From Bacteroidales bacterium (GTDB lineage: Bacteria; Bacteroidota; Bacteroidia; Bacteroidales; F082), in assembly GCA_028704385.1 (NCBI GenBank), contig JAQVLA010000001.1, forward strand, positions 238,794 through 302,793: 64,000 nt of DNA. Direction: 5' to 3'. The notes under the pieces were generated by a model that did not search any database, was not told the DNA's origin, and saw nothing but the letters and a program-made list of their open reading frames with translations. Numbering within the stretch: position 1 is the stretch's first letter; the number at the start of each line of letters is the position of its first letter. Both the position numbers and the translations under genes were made by a program. Positions 63,602 through 64,000 of this stretch are shown here, piece by piece.

Positions 63602-64000
63602 TCAGCTTCTGCTAACAATTTTCTTCTTTTCGCTTAGTGCCGGTGCACAAACCTACACCAAGGAGAATAGCATAACAAAAGCCTTTCCGGTTACAACGAA
63701 TACCGAGATAGAGGTGAGTAATAAATATGGAAATATTACAATCGAGAATTGGGAAGTGGATTCTGTGAAATTTGTGATCAATTATAAGGTTACTTCCAAC
63801 AAGTATTCAAGGCTCGACAAGAACTTTGAATCAATTGATTTTGAGTTTAATGCAAACAATTATTTCATTACCGTAAATACTATGTTCGCAGGAAAAAGTT
63901 CGTTCTGGTCCGATGTAAGCGATATTGCCGGAAACCTCTTTTCAGCAGGCACTCATACTTCAGTAGAATATACGATTTACCTGCCTGAAACACAGACACT
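63576..64000 (+). CDS. putative secreted DUF4097-like adhesin, 5' part (cut by window edge)
   Basis: About 141 residues visible from the ATG at 63576, which overlaps the preceding gene by 26 bases. Signal peptide MKTYLLIFNQLLLTIFFFSL... ends near SAGAQ. The mature part has repeated strand pattern (EIEVSNKYGNITIENWEVD, YKVTSNKYSRLDKNF), which resembles the beta-solenoid of DUF4097/putative adhesin proteins often encoded in Bacteroidota behind ECF sigma/anti-sigma genes. The 3' end is outside the window, so length and function stay open. Confidence 0.7.
   Translation, partial: MKTYLLIFNQLLLTIFFFSLSAGAQTYTKENSITKAFPVTTNTEIEVSNKYGNITIENWEVDSVKFVINYKVTSNKYSRLDKNFESIDFEFNANNYFITVNTMFAGKSSFWSDVSDIAGNLFSAGTHTSVEYTIYLPETQT

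Overview
The window looks like core chromosome of a member of the Bacteroidota, most likely a Bacteroidales/Marinilabiliales-type lineage; the genus cannot be fixed from the sequence alone. Grounds: many genes are preceded by the Bacteroidetes -7 promoter element TAnnTTTG; three proteins carry type IX secretion (T9SS) sorting domains; MurF and Alr are fused; and the PorG-like/uppS/bamA/skp/skp order matches Porphyromonas gingivalis. No phage, insertion sequence, integrase, CRISPR array or rRNA was seen. Coding is dense and typical of housekeeping DNA.

Layout. 1-3.1 kb: 5' part of an MMPL/RND exporter (cut by the window edge), a putative lipoprotein and a D-2-hydroxyacid dehydrogenase. 3.1-9.8 kb: pyrophosphate-type phosphofructokinase, a secreted subtilisin with a T9SS tail, aspartate kinase and fructose-1,6-bisphosphatase. 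9.8-13.5 kb: an O-methyltransferase / exported protein / M16 protease operon, divergent from a D-serine dehydratase-like PLP enzyme. 13.47-13.75 kb: a 93-bp tandem repeat in front of an outer-membrane protein gene. 13.8-24.2 kb: KDO transferase, leucyl aminopeptidase, a zinc-ribbon protein, a SusB-like GH97 lipoprotein, pdxA and murF-alr. 24.2-28.1 kb (minus): a gliding-type T9SS cargo, a 60-aa membrane protein and an unusual class I isoprenoid-synthase-like protein. 28.3-32.6 kb: Rel/SpoT, an atypical Fur-family regulator, purA. 32.6-37.9 kb (minus): infB, nusA, rimP with a terminator-like leader hairpin, and tRNA-Gln. 38.1-42.1 kb: a DUF2723 membrane protein and lgt. 42.2-47.8 kb (minus): a haem-uptake-like locus (two HmuY-family proteins around a TonB-dependent receptor), a small membrane protein and flavodoxin. 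47.9-49.3 kb (minus): a hemerythrin/LuxR regulator pair. 49.3-55.5 kb: a glycosyltransferase, dprA, a PrsW-like membrane protein without the protease residues, rsgA, a CBS protein and a small Omp85 protein. 55.6-62.1 kb: nadK, porG-like, uppS, bamA and two skp genes. 62.5-64 kb: an ECF sigma factor, a putative membrane-anchored partner and the start of a putative adhesin.

How the genes work together: much of the window concerns the cell envelope. Lipid carrier synthesis (uppS), peptidoglycan precursors (murF-alr), lipid A-KDO assembly (waaA), lipoprotein maturation (lgt), outer-membrane protein insertion (bamA and the skp genes) and T9SS (PorG-like protein plus three T9SS-tagged cargos) all occur here. 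A second theme is metal and redox: the HmuY/receptor locus, flavodoxin, a Fur-family regulator with a palindromic operator candidate, and a diiron hemerythrin paired with a regulator. Start codons were often moved from the longest ORF to an internal ATG where a -7 box or domain conservation supports it.

No clearly new multi-gene system is evident. The best leads are the isoprenoid-synthase-like protein, the hemerythrin/non-phosphorylatable response-regulator pair, the HmuY-like T9SS cargo in a haem locus, and the rimP leader hairpin.
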